A stretch of DNA of 64,000 nucleotides, from positions 1 to 64,000 of the forward strand of contig JBDTYM010000006.1 in the NCBI GenBank assembly GCA_040005635.1, written 5' to 3'. The DNA comes from Dokdonella_A sp040005635 (GTDB lineage Bacteria; Pseudomonadota; Gammaproteobacteria; Xanthomonadales; Rhodanobacteraceae). Of the stretch, positions 9,863 to 18,661 are shown one piece after another (the stretch's first letter is position 1; each line of letters opens with the position of its first letter). The notes under the pieces are model-generated. The model was not told where the DNA came from, searched no databases, and saw only the letters and a list, made by a program, of their open reading frames with translations. Position numbers and translations under genes: made by a program.

Positions 9863-9978
9863 GCCCACCTCCATCTTCCCGGCTGCATCATCCCACGCCA
9901 CGATGCACGCTGACGCGACGTACGCCGCGCTTGTGCGATGGCGCCCCGCCAAGGCATGGTTGCGTCCCCGACGCGCCG

Positions 9979-12006
9979 GTGAACCCCGTGGCAACGCCCT
10001 ATCCGCACCTTTTCGCTCCGCTCGATCTCGGCTTCGCCACGCTGCCGAATCGCGTTCTGATGGGCTCGATGCACACGGGTCTCGAGGACCACGCGCGTGA
10101 CTACGAAAAACTGGCCGCGTACTTCGCCGAACGCGCGCGCGGCGGCGTCGGCCTGATGGTCACCGGCGGTATCGCGCCGAGCATCCAGGGCTGGCTGTCG
10201 CCGTTCGCGAGCCGTCTGTCGCAGCCGTGGCAGGTGGCTCGGCATCGCAAGGTCACGCGCGCCGTGCACGCGGAAGGCGGTCGCATCTGCATGCAGATCC
10301 TGCACGCCGGCCGCTACGGCTATCACCCGCTGTCGGTCGCGCCATCGAAGATCAAGTCGCCGATCACACCGTTCACGCCGCGTGCGCTGTCGACGCGTGG
10401 CGTCGAACGCACCATCGAAGATTTCGTCGCCTGCGCAAAGCGCGCGCACGACGCCGGCTACGACGGCGTCGAGGTGATGGGTTCGGAGGGATATCTGATC
10501 AACCAGTTCCTGACCGAGCGCACGAACCGTCGCGACGACGACTGGGGCGGCTCGGTCGAGAAGCGCCAGCGCTTCGCGGTCGAGATCGTGCGCCGCATGC
10601 GCGCGGCGGTGGGGCGCGACTTCATCATCATCTACCGCCTGTCGATGCTCGACCTCGTCGAGGACGGCCAGAGCTGGGACGAGATCGTGCAACTGGCGAA
10701 GAAGATCGAGAGCGCCGGCGCGACCTTGATCAACACCGGCATCGGCTGGCATGAAGCGCGCGTCCCAACCATCGTGACGAGTGTCCCGCGCGCGGCGTTT
10801 GCGTGGGTGACGCGGCGCATGAAGGCTGAAGTGCGCATCCCGCTGATCACCACGAACCGCATCAACATGCCGCAGGTGGCTGAGCGCGTGCTGGCAGACG
10901 GCGATGCCGACATGGTGTCGATGGCGCGCCCGCTGCTGGCCGATCCGGACTGGGTCAACAAGGCGCGCGACGGTCGCGCTGCCGACATCAACACCTGTAT
11001 CGGCTGCAACCAGGCCTGTCTCGATCACGTGTTCGAGAAAAAGCTCGCGAGCTGCCTGGTCAACCCGCGCGCCTGCCACGAGACCGAGCTGGTGATCCGT
11101 CCAGCCGCCATGAAGAAGCGCATCGCCGTCGTCGGCGCAGGCCCGGCTGGCCTTGCCTGCGCGACGACGCTGGCCGAGCGCGGCCACGCCGTCACCCTGT
11201 TCGATCAGGCCGACGAAATCGGTGGCCAGTTCAACATGGCCAAGCGCATTCCGGGCAAGGAGGAATTCCACGAAACCCTGCGCTACTACGCGCGTCGCAT
11301 CGAACAAACCGGCATCGAACTGCGCCTCGCCACGACCGTGACCCCCGCGCTGCTGCAGGGGTTCGACGATGTCGTGTTTGCGACAGGCGTGAATCCTCGC
11401 GCAGCGGCCATTCCCGGCACTGAACGTGCGAACGTGCTGAGCTATGTCGACGTGCTGCGTGGCCATGCGCATGTCGGCGCACGTGTCGCCATCATCGGCG
11501 CCGGCGGCATCGGTTTCGATGTCGCCGAATTTCTGGTCGAGCCGGCACCCTCAGCGACGACCGATATCGCACGCTGGACGCACGAATGGGGCGTGGACAT
11601 GACCCTGGACGCGCGCGGTGGCCTCGTCAAGCCAGCTCCCGATGCACCCGCACGCGAGGTATGGCTGCTGCAGCGCACGCCTGGCAAGCCTGGCAAACGG
11701 CTCAACAAGACGACCGGCTGGGTGCATCGCGCGACGCTGAAGGCCAAACGCGTGACGATGCTCGGCGGCGTCAGCTACGAACGCATCGACGACGAAGGTT
11801 TGCATATCCGCATCGGTGACGAAGCGAAGACCCTGGCCGTCGACACGATCGTGATCTGCGCCGGGCAAGAGCCGAATCGCAGCCTGCACGCGCAATTTGC
11901 GGTGAAGGGCGTCGCTGCCCATTTGATCGGTGGCGCCGACGTTGCCGCCGAACTCGATGCGAAGCGTGCGATTGCGCAAGGTACGCGGCTGGCGGCAGCG
12001 CTGTAG
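9979..12006 (+). CDS. fadH: NADPH-dependent 2,4-dienoyl-CoA reductase
   Basis: A 675-residue FadH homologue (the E. coli enzyme is 672). It reduces 2,4-dienoyl-CoA during beta-oxidation of unsaturated fatty acids. The N-terminal Old-Yellow-Enzyme-type TIM barrel (FAPLDLGFATLPNRVLMGSM onward) binds FMN. A 4Fe-4S cluster site follows (CIGCNQACLDHV...SCLVNPRAC). The C-terminal half holds FAD (RIAVVGAGPAGLACATTLAE) and NADPH (VAIIGAGGIGFDVAEFL) Rossmann motifs. The start is GTG at 9979, which reproduces the usual FadH N-terminus; the open frame extends to 9682, but that part is antisense to the beta-helix gene. A second in-frame GTG at 9988 is possible. Divergent from the beta-helix gene. Confidence 0.95.
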   Translation: MNPVATPYPHLFAPLDLGFATLPNRVLMGSMHTGLEDHARDYEKLAAYFAERARGGVGLMVTGGIAPSIQGWLSPFASRLSQPWQVARHRKVTRAVHAEGGRICMQILHAGRYGYHPLSVAPSKIKSPITPFTPRALSTRGVERTIEDFVACAKRAHDAGYDGVEVMGSEGYLINQFLTERTNRRDDDWGGSVEKRQRFAVEIVRRMRAAVGRDFIIIYRLSMLDLVEDGQSWDEIVQLAKKIESAGATLINTGIGWHEARVPTIVTSVPRAAFAWVTRRMKAEVRIPLITTNRINMPQVAERVLADGDADMVSMARPLLADPDWVNKARDGRAADINTCIGCNQACLDHVFEKKLASCLVNPRACHETELVIRPAAMKKRIAVVGAGPAGLACATTLAERGHAVTLFDQADEIGGQFNMAKRIPGKEEFHETLRYYARRIEQTGIELRLATTVTPALLQGFDDVVFATGVNPRAAAIPGTERANVLSYVDVLRGHAHVGARVAIIGAGGIGFDVAEFLVEPAPSATTDIARWTHEWGVDMTLDARGGLVKPAPDAPAREVWLLQRTPGKPGKRLNKTTGWVHRATLKAKRVTMLGGVSYERIDDEGLHIRIGDEAKTLAVDTIVICAGQEPNRSLHAQFAVKGVAAHLIGGADVAAELDAKRAIAQGTRLAAAL

Positions 12007-12105
12007 TCGGTTAGTGCCTGCAGCTTCGTGCAGCTACATCAGCTCCGTGCAGCTCCGTGCAGTCTGGTGCATCTACGAGCAGCGCCGCGCAGCCTGACCG
12101 CGCCC

Positions 12106-12198
12106 CACGCCGTCATTCCCGCGAACGCGGGAATCCACTTGCTTCCGCGTGCCATATAAAAGCCAATGGATTCCCGCGTTCGCGGGAATGACGGCGTG
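12106..12198. repeat. REP-like inverted pair between fadH and prpC
   Basis: Two 32-base arms (12106-12137 and 12167-12198) are perfect reverse complements separated by 29 bases. Each arm contains a smaller palindrome, TTCCCGCGAACGCGGGAA, so alternative cruciforms are possible. It lies between convergent genes and could end transcription from both sides. Related pairs occur at about 20.8, 23.2 and 24.4 kb. Confidence 0.9.
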
Positions 12199-12211
12199 AA
12201 AGCATTCAGCG

Positions 12212-13363
12212 TTAAGCGCGTTTCCCGATCGGCACGAACTTCAAATCTTCCGGCCCGATGTAATTCGCGCTCGGCCGGATGATCTTGCCGTCGATGCGCT
12301 GCTCGATCACGTGCGCGCTCCAGCCCGAGGTGCGCGAGATCACGAACAGCGGCGTGAACATAGCGGTCGGTACGCCGAGCATGTGATAGCTGACGGCACT
12401 GAACCAGTCGAGGTTCGGGAACATCTTCTTGATCTCCCACATCGTCGATTCCAGACGCTCGGCGATGTCGAACATCTTCATGTTCTTCTGCGCGGCCGAC
12501 AATTCGCGCGCGACTTCCTTGATGACCTTGTTGCGCGGATCGCTGACCGTGTAGACCGGATGGCCGAAGCCGATCACGACTTCCTTGGCGGCGACGCGCG
12601 CACGAATGTCGGCCTCGGCTTCGTCGGCGGAGTCGTAGCGCTTCTGGATTTCGAATGCGGCCTCGTTGGCACCGCCGTGCTTGGGTCCGCGCAATGCGCC
12701 GATCGCGCCGGCGATCGCCGAATACATGTCGCTGCCGGTACCGGCAATCACGCGTGCCGCGAACGTCGACGCATTGAACTCGTGCTCGGCGTACAGGATC
12801 AACGACGTGTGCATCGCACGCACCCACGGCTCGCTCGGCTTTTCGCCGTGCAGCAGATGCAGGAAATGTCCGCCGATCGAATCGTCGTCGGTCTCGACCT
12901 CGATGCGCTTGCCATTGACCGCATAGTGATACCAGTACAGCAGGATCGAGCCCAGCGACGCCATCAGGCGATCGGCGATATCGCGCGCACCGGGATGGTT
13001 GTGATCGTCCTTCTCCGGCATCACGCAGCCGAGCGCCGACACCGCGGTGCGCAAGACGTCCATCGGATGCGCCGAGGCCGGCAGTTGCTCGAGCACGCTT
13101 TTCACTGCGGCCGGCACGCCCCGTAGGGACTTCAAGTGGGTCTTGTATGCGGCGAGTTCGGCGATATTCGGCAACTTGCCATGCACCAGCAGGAAGGCGA
13201 TTTCCTCGAACTCGCAGGCCGTAGCGACATCGAGGATGTCGTAGCCGCGGTAGTGCAGGTCGTTGCCGGTGCGGCCGACCGTGCACAGGGCAGTATTGCC
13301 GGCTGCGACGCCGGATAGCGCGACGGATTTCTTGGGTTTGAACGGGGTCGCGGCTTCACTCAT
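12212..13363 (-). CDS. prpC: 2-methylcitrate synthase
   Basis: A 383-residue citrate-synthase-family protein that condenses propionyl-CoA with oxaloacetate to 2-methylcitrate. Active-site regions are present: the catalytic-His loop PKHGGANEAAF, GFGHPVYTVSDPRNK, and the C-terminal RTSGWSAHVIEQR. The short length and prp context identify methylcitrate rather than housekeeping citrate synthase. The start at 13363 (MSEAATPFKPKKS) has a GGAGA ribosome site; an in-frame extension to 13411 is unlikely. It is the last gene of the prpE-prpB-(membrane protein)-prpC operon, with the REP-like inverted repeat at its 3' side. Confidence 0.95.
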   Translation of the reverse strand: MSEAATPFKPKKSVALSGVAAGNTALCTVGRTGNDLHYRGYDILDVATACEFEEIAFLLVHGKLPNIAELAAYKTHLKSLRGVPAAVKSVLEQLPASAHPMDVLRTAVSALGCVMPEKDDHNHPGARDIADRLMASLGSILLYWYHYAVNGKRIEVETDDDSIGGHFLHLLHGEKPSEPWVRAMHTSLILYAEHEFNASTFAARVIAGTGSDMYSAIAGAIGALRGPKHGGANEAAFEIQKRYDSADEAEADIRARVAAKEVVIGFGHPVYTVSDPRNKVIKEVARELSAAQKNMKMFDIAERLESTMWEIKKMFPNLDWFSAVSYHMLGVPTAMFTPLFVISRTSGWSAHVIEQRIDGKIIRPSANYIGPEDLKFVPIGKRA

Positions 13364-13427
13364 GGTCTTCTCCGATTCGATACTGCGCGTGTTTCCAGCA
13401 TGCGGCCGCACGCGCGACCGGCACTCT

Positions 13428-13997
13428 TCAATCCGTAAACGCTTGCTCGCCCGTCAGGCGCGGACACTGCGGTACAGCGTCCTGGGTCACCTTTTCGCCG
13501 GGTGCATGCTCGTCATACAGCCAGCATTCGCCGAGCGTCGAGCAGAAGCAGATCTGCAGGATCGCGCGGCTTCTGACTGCGCCAAGAAAGTTCTTGTACA
13601 CCGTCTCGTCGGTGAACTTGATCATCGATACCGATTCGCCGGCGCTGAGCACATTGTTGTCGATGGTGGTCATGCGGCGCCCGCCACTCGGCACGTTCAC
13701 TTCCAGCGCCTTCAGCACGTGGCTCCAGTCGGTTTGCGGTTTGCCATCGACAGTCATGCGCACGCTGCGCACGATCGCCGGGCCCACGCCCTTGTTCAGT
13801 ATCTTGATCGCGAACTCGGTGTCGAAATTGCCGACCAGCAGATATGGCCACACCTGCGCGCGCACCTGCTGGCGCTGCACATAGGCCGTGTAGCCCGATA
13901 CCAGCAATGCCATCAGGCCGATCAGCGCTGCGACGATCGCCGCGAGCGCATCCCACGGACGCGAGTTCGGTGGCGGGTTCGAAGCGGGCATCGTCAT
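13428..13997 (-). CDS. Single-pass membrane protein of unknown function in the prp operon
   Basis: A 189-residue protein that I do not recognise. Residues 1-16 are polar and proline-rich, residues about 17-40 form one membrane helix (ALAAIVAALIGLMALLVSGY), and the remainder is a predicted soluble domain with four cysteines (ILQICFCSTLGECW and one near the C-terminus) on the periplasmic or cytoplasmic face. It begins 4 bases after prpB and ends 64 bases before prpC, so it is almost certainly co-transcribed with them. The sequence (YVQRQQVRAQVWPYLLVGN... ILNKGVGPAIVRSV) resembles generic conserved proteins in which a juxtamembrane YxxRQQ stretch leads into a beta-rich domain. A metabolic role is not evident. 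Confidence 0.75.
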   Translation of the reverse strand: MTMPASNPPPNSRPWDALAAIVAALIGLMALLVSGYTAYVQRQQVRAQVWPYLLVGNFDTEFAIKILNKGVGPAIVRSVRMTVDGKPQTDWSHVLKALEVNVPSGGRRMTTIDNNVLSAGESVSMIKFTDETVYKNFLGAVRSRAILQICFCSTLGECWLYDEHAPGEKVTQDAVPQCPRLTGEQAFTD

Positions 13998-14001
13998 CTG
14001 C

Positions 14002-14913
14002 TCAGCGTTCTGTCTTGTCTTTCACGAACAGCTCGTCGAGCTTGCGCTCGTAGTCGTGATAGCCGAGAAAATCGTACAGCTCCGCGCGCGTCTGCATCGT
14101 CGGCACGGCGGCCTTCTGCGTGCCATCGCGGCGCACGGTCTCATAGAAATTCAGGGCCGCCTTGTTCATGGCGCGGTAGGCGCCGCAGCAATACAACGCA
14201 ATATCGACATTCGCAGCGCGCAGTTCGTCGAGCGTGAAGAATGGCGTCGAGCCGAACTCGGTCAGGTTCGCCAGGATCGGCACCTTCACGGCCGCCTTGA
14301 AGTGCCGATAGTCATCGAGTGAGGTCATCGCTTCCGGAAAGATCATGTCGGCGCCGGCTTCGACGTAGGCACAGGCGCGATCGATCGCCGATTGCACGCC
14401 TTCGACCGCCGCGGCGTCGGTGCGCGCCATGATGACGAAACCCTCGTCGCTGCGCGCATCGACGGCGGCTTTCACGCGATCGACCATTTCGCCGGGCGGC
14501 ACCACTTCCTTGCCGGGACGGTGACCGCAGCGCTTCTGGCCAACCTGGTCTTCCATATGCACCGCGGCGACGCCGGCCTTGACGAACGAGCGGATCGTGC
14601 GCGCGATATTGAATGCGCCGCCCCAGCCAGTGTCGATGTCGACCAGCAGCGGCAGTCCGGTCGCGTCGGTGATGCGGCGCGCGTCGATCAGCACGTCTTC
14701 CATCGTGCTGATGCCGAGATCAGGTACCCCGAGCGAATTCGCGGCGACGCCGCCGCCGGACAGGTAGATCGCCTTGTAGCCGACACGCTTGGCCATCATC
14801 GCGGCATAGGCGGTGATCGCACCGACGACTTGCAGGGGCTGTTCTTCGACGACGGCCGCGCGGAAACGCGCTCCGTTTGAAGCCGGCACGCCGGCGGAAG
14901 CGGGCTGGGACAT
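14002..14913 (-). CDS. prpB: Methylisocitrate lyase
   Basis: A 303-residue ICL/PEPM-superfamily enzyme that splits 2-methylisocitrate into pyruvate and succinate. The catalytic motif is QKRCGHRPGKEVV (the active-site Cys lies in KRCGH), and the metal-binding region LLVDIDTGWGG is intact. The start at 14913 (MSQPASAGVPASNG) is preceded by GGAG; a longer reading to 15201 runs antisense or out of phase with the prpE end and is rejected. It lies 74 bases downstream of prpE and 4 bases before the membrane-protein gene. Confidence 0.95.
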   Translation of the reverse strand: MSQPASAGVPASNGARFRAAVVEEQPLQVVGAITAYAAMMAKRVGYKAIYLSGGGVAANSLGVPDLGISTMEDVLIDARRITDATGLPLLVDIDTGWGGAFNIARTIRSFVKAGVAAVHMEDQVGQKRCGHRPGKEVVPPGEMVDRVKAAVDARSDEGFVIMARTDAAAVEGVQSAIDRACAYVEAGADMIFPEAMTSLDDYRHFKAAVKVPILANLTEFGSTPFFTLDELRAANVDIALYCCGAYRAMNKAALNFYETVRRDGTQKAAVPTMQTRAELYDFLGYHDYERKLDELFVKDKTER

Positions 14914-14987
14914 GACGACTCCGCGGACAAAGAGCGCCATTTTAGCCGATCGGCCGCCGCCAGATCGTCCCGATGCCTCGTGGCGGG

Positions 14988-16889
14988 TTATGCGCCGCTT
15001 TGCGGGCCGCGCGCGAGCGCCTTGCGGCATTCCTCCAGTGCATTCGGATCGTCCAGCGTCGACAGGTCGCCGGGATCGGTCGATTGCGCCAGCGCCTGCA
15101 ACGAGCGTCGCAGCAGCTTGCCGGAGCGCGTCTTCGGCAGCGCCGCAACGATGTACACGCGCGCCGGCTTGGCGACACCGCCGAGCATCGCGACGACGCA
15201 TTGCTGCATGCCGTTCGCCGCCTCGGCCGGCGTGCCCGGCGCCGATTGTTTCAAGGTGGCGAACACGATCGGCACCTGCCCCTTCAGTTCGTCGACCATG
15301 CCGACGACGGCGACTTCGGCGACCGCAGGGTGCGTCGCGACCGCTTCCTCGATCTCGCGCGTGCCAAGGCGATGGCCGGCAACGTTGATGACATCGTCGG
15401 TACGGCCGAGGATGAAGGTGTAGCCGTCTTCGTCGCGGATCGCCCAGTCGAGTGAGCTGTACAACAGTTCCTTGAAATGACCGAAGTAACTGCGCAGGAA
15501 CCGCGCGTCGTCATTCCATACCGTCGTCAGGCATCCCGGTGGCAGCGGCGGCACGAAGGTCAGCACGCCTTTTTCGCCGGGCGCCGCGTCCGCGCCGGTG
15601 AGCTCGTTGATCACGCGCAGCCTGAAGCCAAAATTCGGAAAACCGGGCGAACCGAACTTGATCGGTTTGAGATCAAGGCCTGGCAGCAGGGTCAGCGTCG
15701 GCCAGCCGGTCTCGGTCTGCCAGTAGTTGTCGATGACCGGCTTGCCGATGCCATCGGTGATCCATCTCGCCGTCGGTTCGTCGAGCGGTTCACCGGCAAG
15801 GAACAGCCATTTCAAGCGCGACAGATCGTGCGCGCGCAGCCAGTCCGGATTCTGCTTCTTCAGCACGCGAATGGCGGTCGGTGAGGAGAACATCGTGCGT
15901 ACGCCATAGTCCGCACAAATGCGCCACCAGATGCCGGGGTCCGGATTCGTCGGCAGGCCCTCATAGAGGATGGCGGTCGCACCGGCAATCAGCGGCCCGT
16001 AGACGTTGTAGGAATGCCCGACCGCCCAGCCGACGTCCGACGTGCAGAACATCACGTCGCCGGCGCCGATATCGAACGTCGTGCGCATCGACAGCGCCAT
16101 CGCGACCGCATAGCCGCCGACGTCACGCTGCACGCCCTTCGGCGGGCCGGTCGTGCCCGAGGTGTACAGCAGGTAGCTCGGCTCGTTCGATTCGAGCCAT
16201 TCGATCGCGACCTCGACCTGCTCGTGCTGCATGCGCAGGCTGGCATAGTCGAGATCGCGTCCTTCCACGTGAGCATGGCCGCGATCGAGCCCGCGGCTGA
16301 CGATGAGGACATGTGGCGGCGGCGACTTCGACAGGCGCATCGCCTCGTCCACCAGCGGCTTGTACGCAATCACCTTGCCACCGCGCATGCCGGCATCGGC
16401 GCATATCAGCAAGGCCGGTGTCGCGTCGTCGATGCGCAGCGCGAGATTGTGTGCGGCAAAGCCGCCGAACACGACCGAGTGCACCGCCCCGATGCGCGCG
16501 CAGGCGAGCATCGCGACGACTGCCTCGACCATATTCGGCATGTAGATGACGACGCGATCGCCGCGGCCGACGGCAAGCGATCTCAACACCGCCGCGAACG
16601 TGTTCACCTCGCGATACAGCTCGCGATAGCTCAACGCGCGCGTCGTGTTCGTCTCGGTGGAGATCGCGATCAGCGCTGCCTGTTCGCCGCGAGTGGCCAG
16701 ATGGCGGTCGACCGCGTTGTAGCAGAGGTTCGTCTCGCCGCCGACGAACCAGCGCCGGAACGGCGGGTTGGAGTAATCAAGAATCTGCTGCGGCGGCGTG
16801 TGCCAGTGGATCGCCTTGGCCTGCTCGGCCCAGAACGCTGCGGGTTGCTCGATCGATTGCCGATACAGCTCGTCGTAACTCATGCGCAT
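14988..16889 (-). CDS. prpE: Propionyl-CoA synthetase
   Basis: A 633-residue acyl-CoA synthetase (ANL superfamily) that activates propionate to propionyl-CoA via propionyl-AMP. The AMP-binding P-loop (LLYTSGTTGPPKGVQRD), the A5 motif (DNYWQTETGWP) and the C-terminal catalytic lysine segment (TRSGKLLRR) are intact. That lysine is the site regulated by acetylation in the family. The gene opens the prp operon and is divergent from the TetR export operon. A perfect 18-base palindrome (16938-16955) lies about 50 bases upstream of the start. A second ATG at 16883 is an alternative start. Confidence 0.93.
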   Translation of the reverse strand: MRMSYDELYRQSIEQPAAFWAEQAKAIHWHTPPQQILDYSNPPFRRWFVGGETNLCYNAVDRHLATRGEQAALIAISTETNTTRALSYRELYREVNTFAAVLRSLAVGRGDRVVIYMPNMVEAVVAMLACARIGAVHSVVFGGFAAHNLALRIDDATPALLICADAGMRGGKVIAYKPLVDEAMRLSKSPPPHVLIVSRGLDRGHAHVEGRDLDYASLRMQHEQVEVAIEWLESNEPSYLLYTSGTTGPPKGVQRDVGGYAVAMALSMRTTFDIGAGDVMFCTSDVGWAVGHSYNVYGPLIAGATAILYEGLPTNPDPGIWWRICADYGVRTMFSSPTAIRVLKKQNPDWLRAHDLSRLKWLFLAGEPLDEPTARWITDGIGKPVIDNYWQTETGWPTLTLLPGLDLKPIKFGSPGFPNFGFRLRVINELTGADAAPGEKGVLTFVPPLPPGCLTTVWNDDARFLRSYFGHFKELLYSSLDWAIRDEDGYTFILGRTDDVINVAGHRLGTREIEEAVATHPAVAEVAVVGMVDELKGQVPIVFATLKQSAPGTPAEAANGMQQCVVAMLGGVAKPARVYIVAALPKTRSGKLLRRSLQALAQSTDPGDLSTLDDPNALEECRKALARGPQSGA

Positions 16890-16937
16890 CTCGCCCCGGC
16901 CACAGCCACAGACTAGGGCAGGCCGCCCTCGTCATGG

Positions 16938-16955
16938 CTACGACCATGGTCGTAG
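16938..16955. promoter_or_regulatory. Perfect 18-bp palindrome upstream of prpE
   Basis: CTACGACCATGGTCGTAG is its own reverse complement. It lies about 50 bases upstream of prpE and 70 bases from the tetR start, a normal operator position. The cognate regulator is unknown; no PrpR gene is in the window. Confidence 0.6.
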
Positions 16956-16994
16956 AGGCGCCTGCCTGTGATCGGTTGCCTCCGTGTTGCACTT

Positions 16995-17019
16995 GTAATT
17001 AATTACATGGTTAATTATA
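16995..17019. promoter_or_regulatory. AT-rich palindromic operator before the tetR operon
   Basis: GTAATTAATTAC (16995-17006) is a perfect palindrome, followed by TTAATTATA, which pairs with the upstream TAATTAA. It is very AT-rich within GC-rich DNA and ends 8 bases before the tetR start, so autoregulation by that repressor is likely (inference). Confidence 0.6.
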
Positions 17020-17027
17020 TTTCAGCC

Positions 17028-17681
17028 ATGGCAGACGCCCGCAAATCGCGAATTCGCAGTCCCGGCCGCCCGCCCAAGTCGCGCGGCGACGAACGCGAAC
17101 GCCTGCTCGATGTCGCCATCGCGCTGTTCTCCAGGCATGGCATTGCGGCGACGCCACTGAGCGCGATCGCCAAACGCGCACGCGTGACGCCAGCCATGCT
17201 GCACTACTACTTCGGCCAGCGCGAACGCCTGCTCGACGCGCTGGTAGAGGAGCGCATCGTGCCGCTAATGGCCACCTTGCAGGTCGGCCTCGACGCACCC
17301 GCGCTGGCGCCGCGCGCGCGCATCAGTGCATTCGTGCGTGATCTGTTCGCCTTGCTCGGCGCCAACCCCTGGTTGCCCACGCTGTGGCTGCGCGAGGTGC
17401 TCAGCGACGGTGGACTGTTGCGCGAGAGGCTGCTCGTCCACGTCGGTGCGCGCATCGCCCCGCGCCTCAGCGGGACGATCGCAGCGGCGCAAGCGCAAGG
17501 TGAGCTGAATCCTGACCTCGACCCACGTCTGGTGGTCGTCTCGCTGATCGGCCTGACCCTGTTTCCGCTCGCCGCGCGTGCGCTGTGGACGCGTGTGCTC
17601 GACGCGGCCGAGATCGGCCCGGACGAACTCGCGCAGCACACGTTGGCCCTGCTTGAACATGGCCTGGGAGTTTCCCGATGA
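17028..17681 (+). CDS. TetR-family repressor of the adjacent ABC export operon
   Basis: A 217-residue TetR-family regulator. It starts with a basic tail (ADARKSRIRSPGRPPKSRGDE) and then the HTH (LSAIAKRARVTPAMLHYYFGQRERL, about residues 45-65). The C-terminal ligand domain is of the CecR/YbiH-like type that accompanies YbhGFSR-like exporters. The start at 17028 follows the AT-rich operator; an in-frame extension to 16968 would read through that operator and is rejected. Its stop overlaps the next gene by 4 bases (ATGA), so the regulator and exporter are translationally coupled. Confidence 0.88.
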   Translation: MADARKSRIRSPGRPPKSRGDERERLLDVAIALFSRHGIAATPLSAIAKRARVTPAMLHYYFGQRERLLDALVEERIVPLMATLQVGLDAPALAPRARISAFVRDLFALLGANPWLPTLWLREVLSDGGLLRERLLVHVGARIAPRLSGTIAAAQAQGELNPDLDPRLVVVSLIGLTLFPLAARALWTRVLDAAEIGPDELAQHTLALLEHGLGVSR

Positions 17682-18661
17682 AAAAGCCATTCCTTTGGCA
17701 CGCAGCGGCGACTGCATCGCTGGCGTTCGTACTGGCCGGCTGTACCGATCACGCACCGCCGCCGCTGCTCGGCACGCTGGAGTGGGATCGCATCGGCGTC
17801 GCCGCCGAGGTGTCCGAACCGATCCTCGCGATCGCGGTCGCCGAAGGCGCCCGCGTGCATGCCGGCGATTTGATTCTCAGCCTCGATCCACGTCGGACGG
17901 ACGCGCAGTTGGCGCAGGCACGGGCCGACCAGCGCAAAGCCGAGGCGGCATTGGCCGAGCTGCGCCATGGCACCCGCATCGAGACGATCGATGCCGCGCG
18001 CGCGACATTCGCCGGCACCGAATCGACGCAAATCAATGCGAAACGCGAGCGCGACCGCCTCGCCGAGATGCGCAGGCGCGGGCTGATTGCGCAAGCCGAT
18101 CTCGACAATGCGGAAACCGCGCTGCGCACTGCGACCGCCAGCGCGAACGCGGCGCGCGCGAACCTGAGCGAACTGCTCAACGGCACGCGCATCGAGGATA
18201 TCGACCAGGCCGAAGCCATGCTGGCGTCGGCGCAGGCCGCGACGGAGCACCTGCTGCTCACGCGCGCGCGTCTCGATGTGCAGGCGCCTCGCGACGGCGA
18301 AGTCGATGCACTGCCGTTCCGCCTCGGCGACCAGCCGCCGGTCGGCGCGAGCCTGGTCAGCCTGCTCGCAGGCCCCGCGCCGTATGCGCGCGTCTACGTT
18401 CCATCCAGCCTGCGCGCGCAGCTCGCTCCGGGCATGCGCTGCCGTGTGCAGGTGCAGGGCGTCGCCGAGGCCTTCGCGGCGACGATCCGCACATTGCGCT
18501 CCGATCCGGCGTTCACGCCCTACTACGCCTTGACCGGCGACGACGCCAGCCGCCTCGCCTATCGCGCCGAACTGGTGCTCGAGGGCGCAGCGGCGACCAA
18601 GTTGCCGGCGGGATTGCCGACGCAAGCCGAGTGCGGCGACAAGACCGCACCGTCCAAATGA
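17678..18661 (+). CDS. HlyD-family membrane-fusion lipoprotein of an ABC exporter
   Basis: A 327-residue periplasmic adaptor. It carries a lipoprotein signal (lipobox LAGC at about residues 19-22) rather than the usual uncleaved anchor. It then shows a lipoyl-like half domain (EPILAIAVAEGARVHAGDLIL), a long alpha-helical coiled-coil hairpin rich in Ala/Arg/Glu (about 75-190), the second lipoyl half (RLDVQAPRDGEVDAL) and a beta-barrel region. It resembles E. coli YbhG/YhiI. ATGA overlaps join it to tetR upstream and the ATPase downstream. Confidence 0.87.
   Translation: MKKPFLWHAAATASLAFVLAGCTDHAPPPLLGTLEWDRIGVAAEVSEPILAIAVAEGARVHAGDLILSLDPRRTDAQLAQARADQRKAEAALAELRHGTRIETIDAARATFAGTESTQINAKRERDRLAEMRRRGLIAQADLDNAETALRTATASANAARANLSELLNGTRIEDIDQAEAMLASAQAATEHLLLTRARLDVQAPRDGEVDALPFRLGDQPPVGASLVSLLAGPAPYARVYVPSSLRAQLAPGMRCRVQVQGVAEAFAATIRTLRSDPAFTPYYALTGDDASRLAYRAELVLEGAAATKLPAGLPTQAECGDKTAPSK

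Noticed and set aside
8327..9913. Plus-strand open frame of 528 codons opposite the beta-helix gene
   Set aside because: Shadow of the minus-strand gene, which has a signal peptide and a strong ribosome site.
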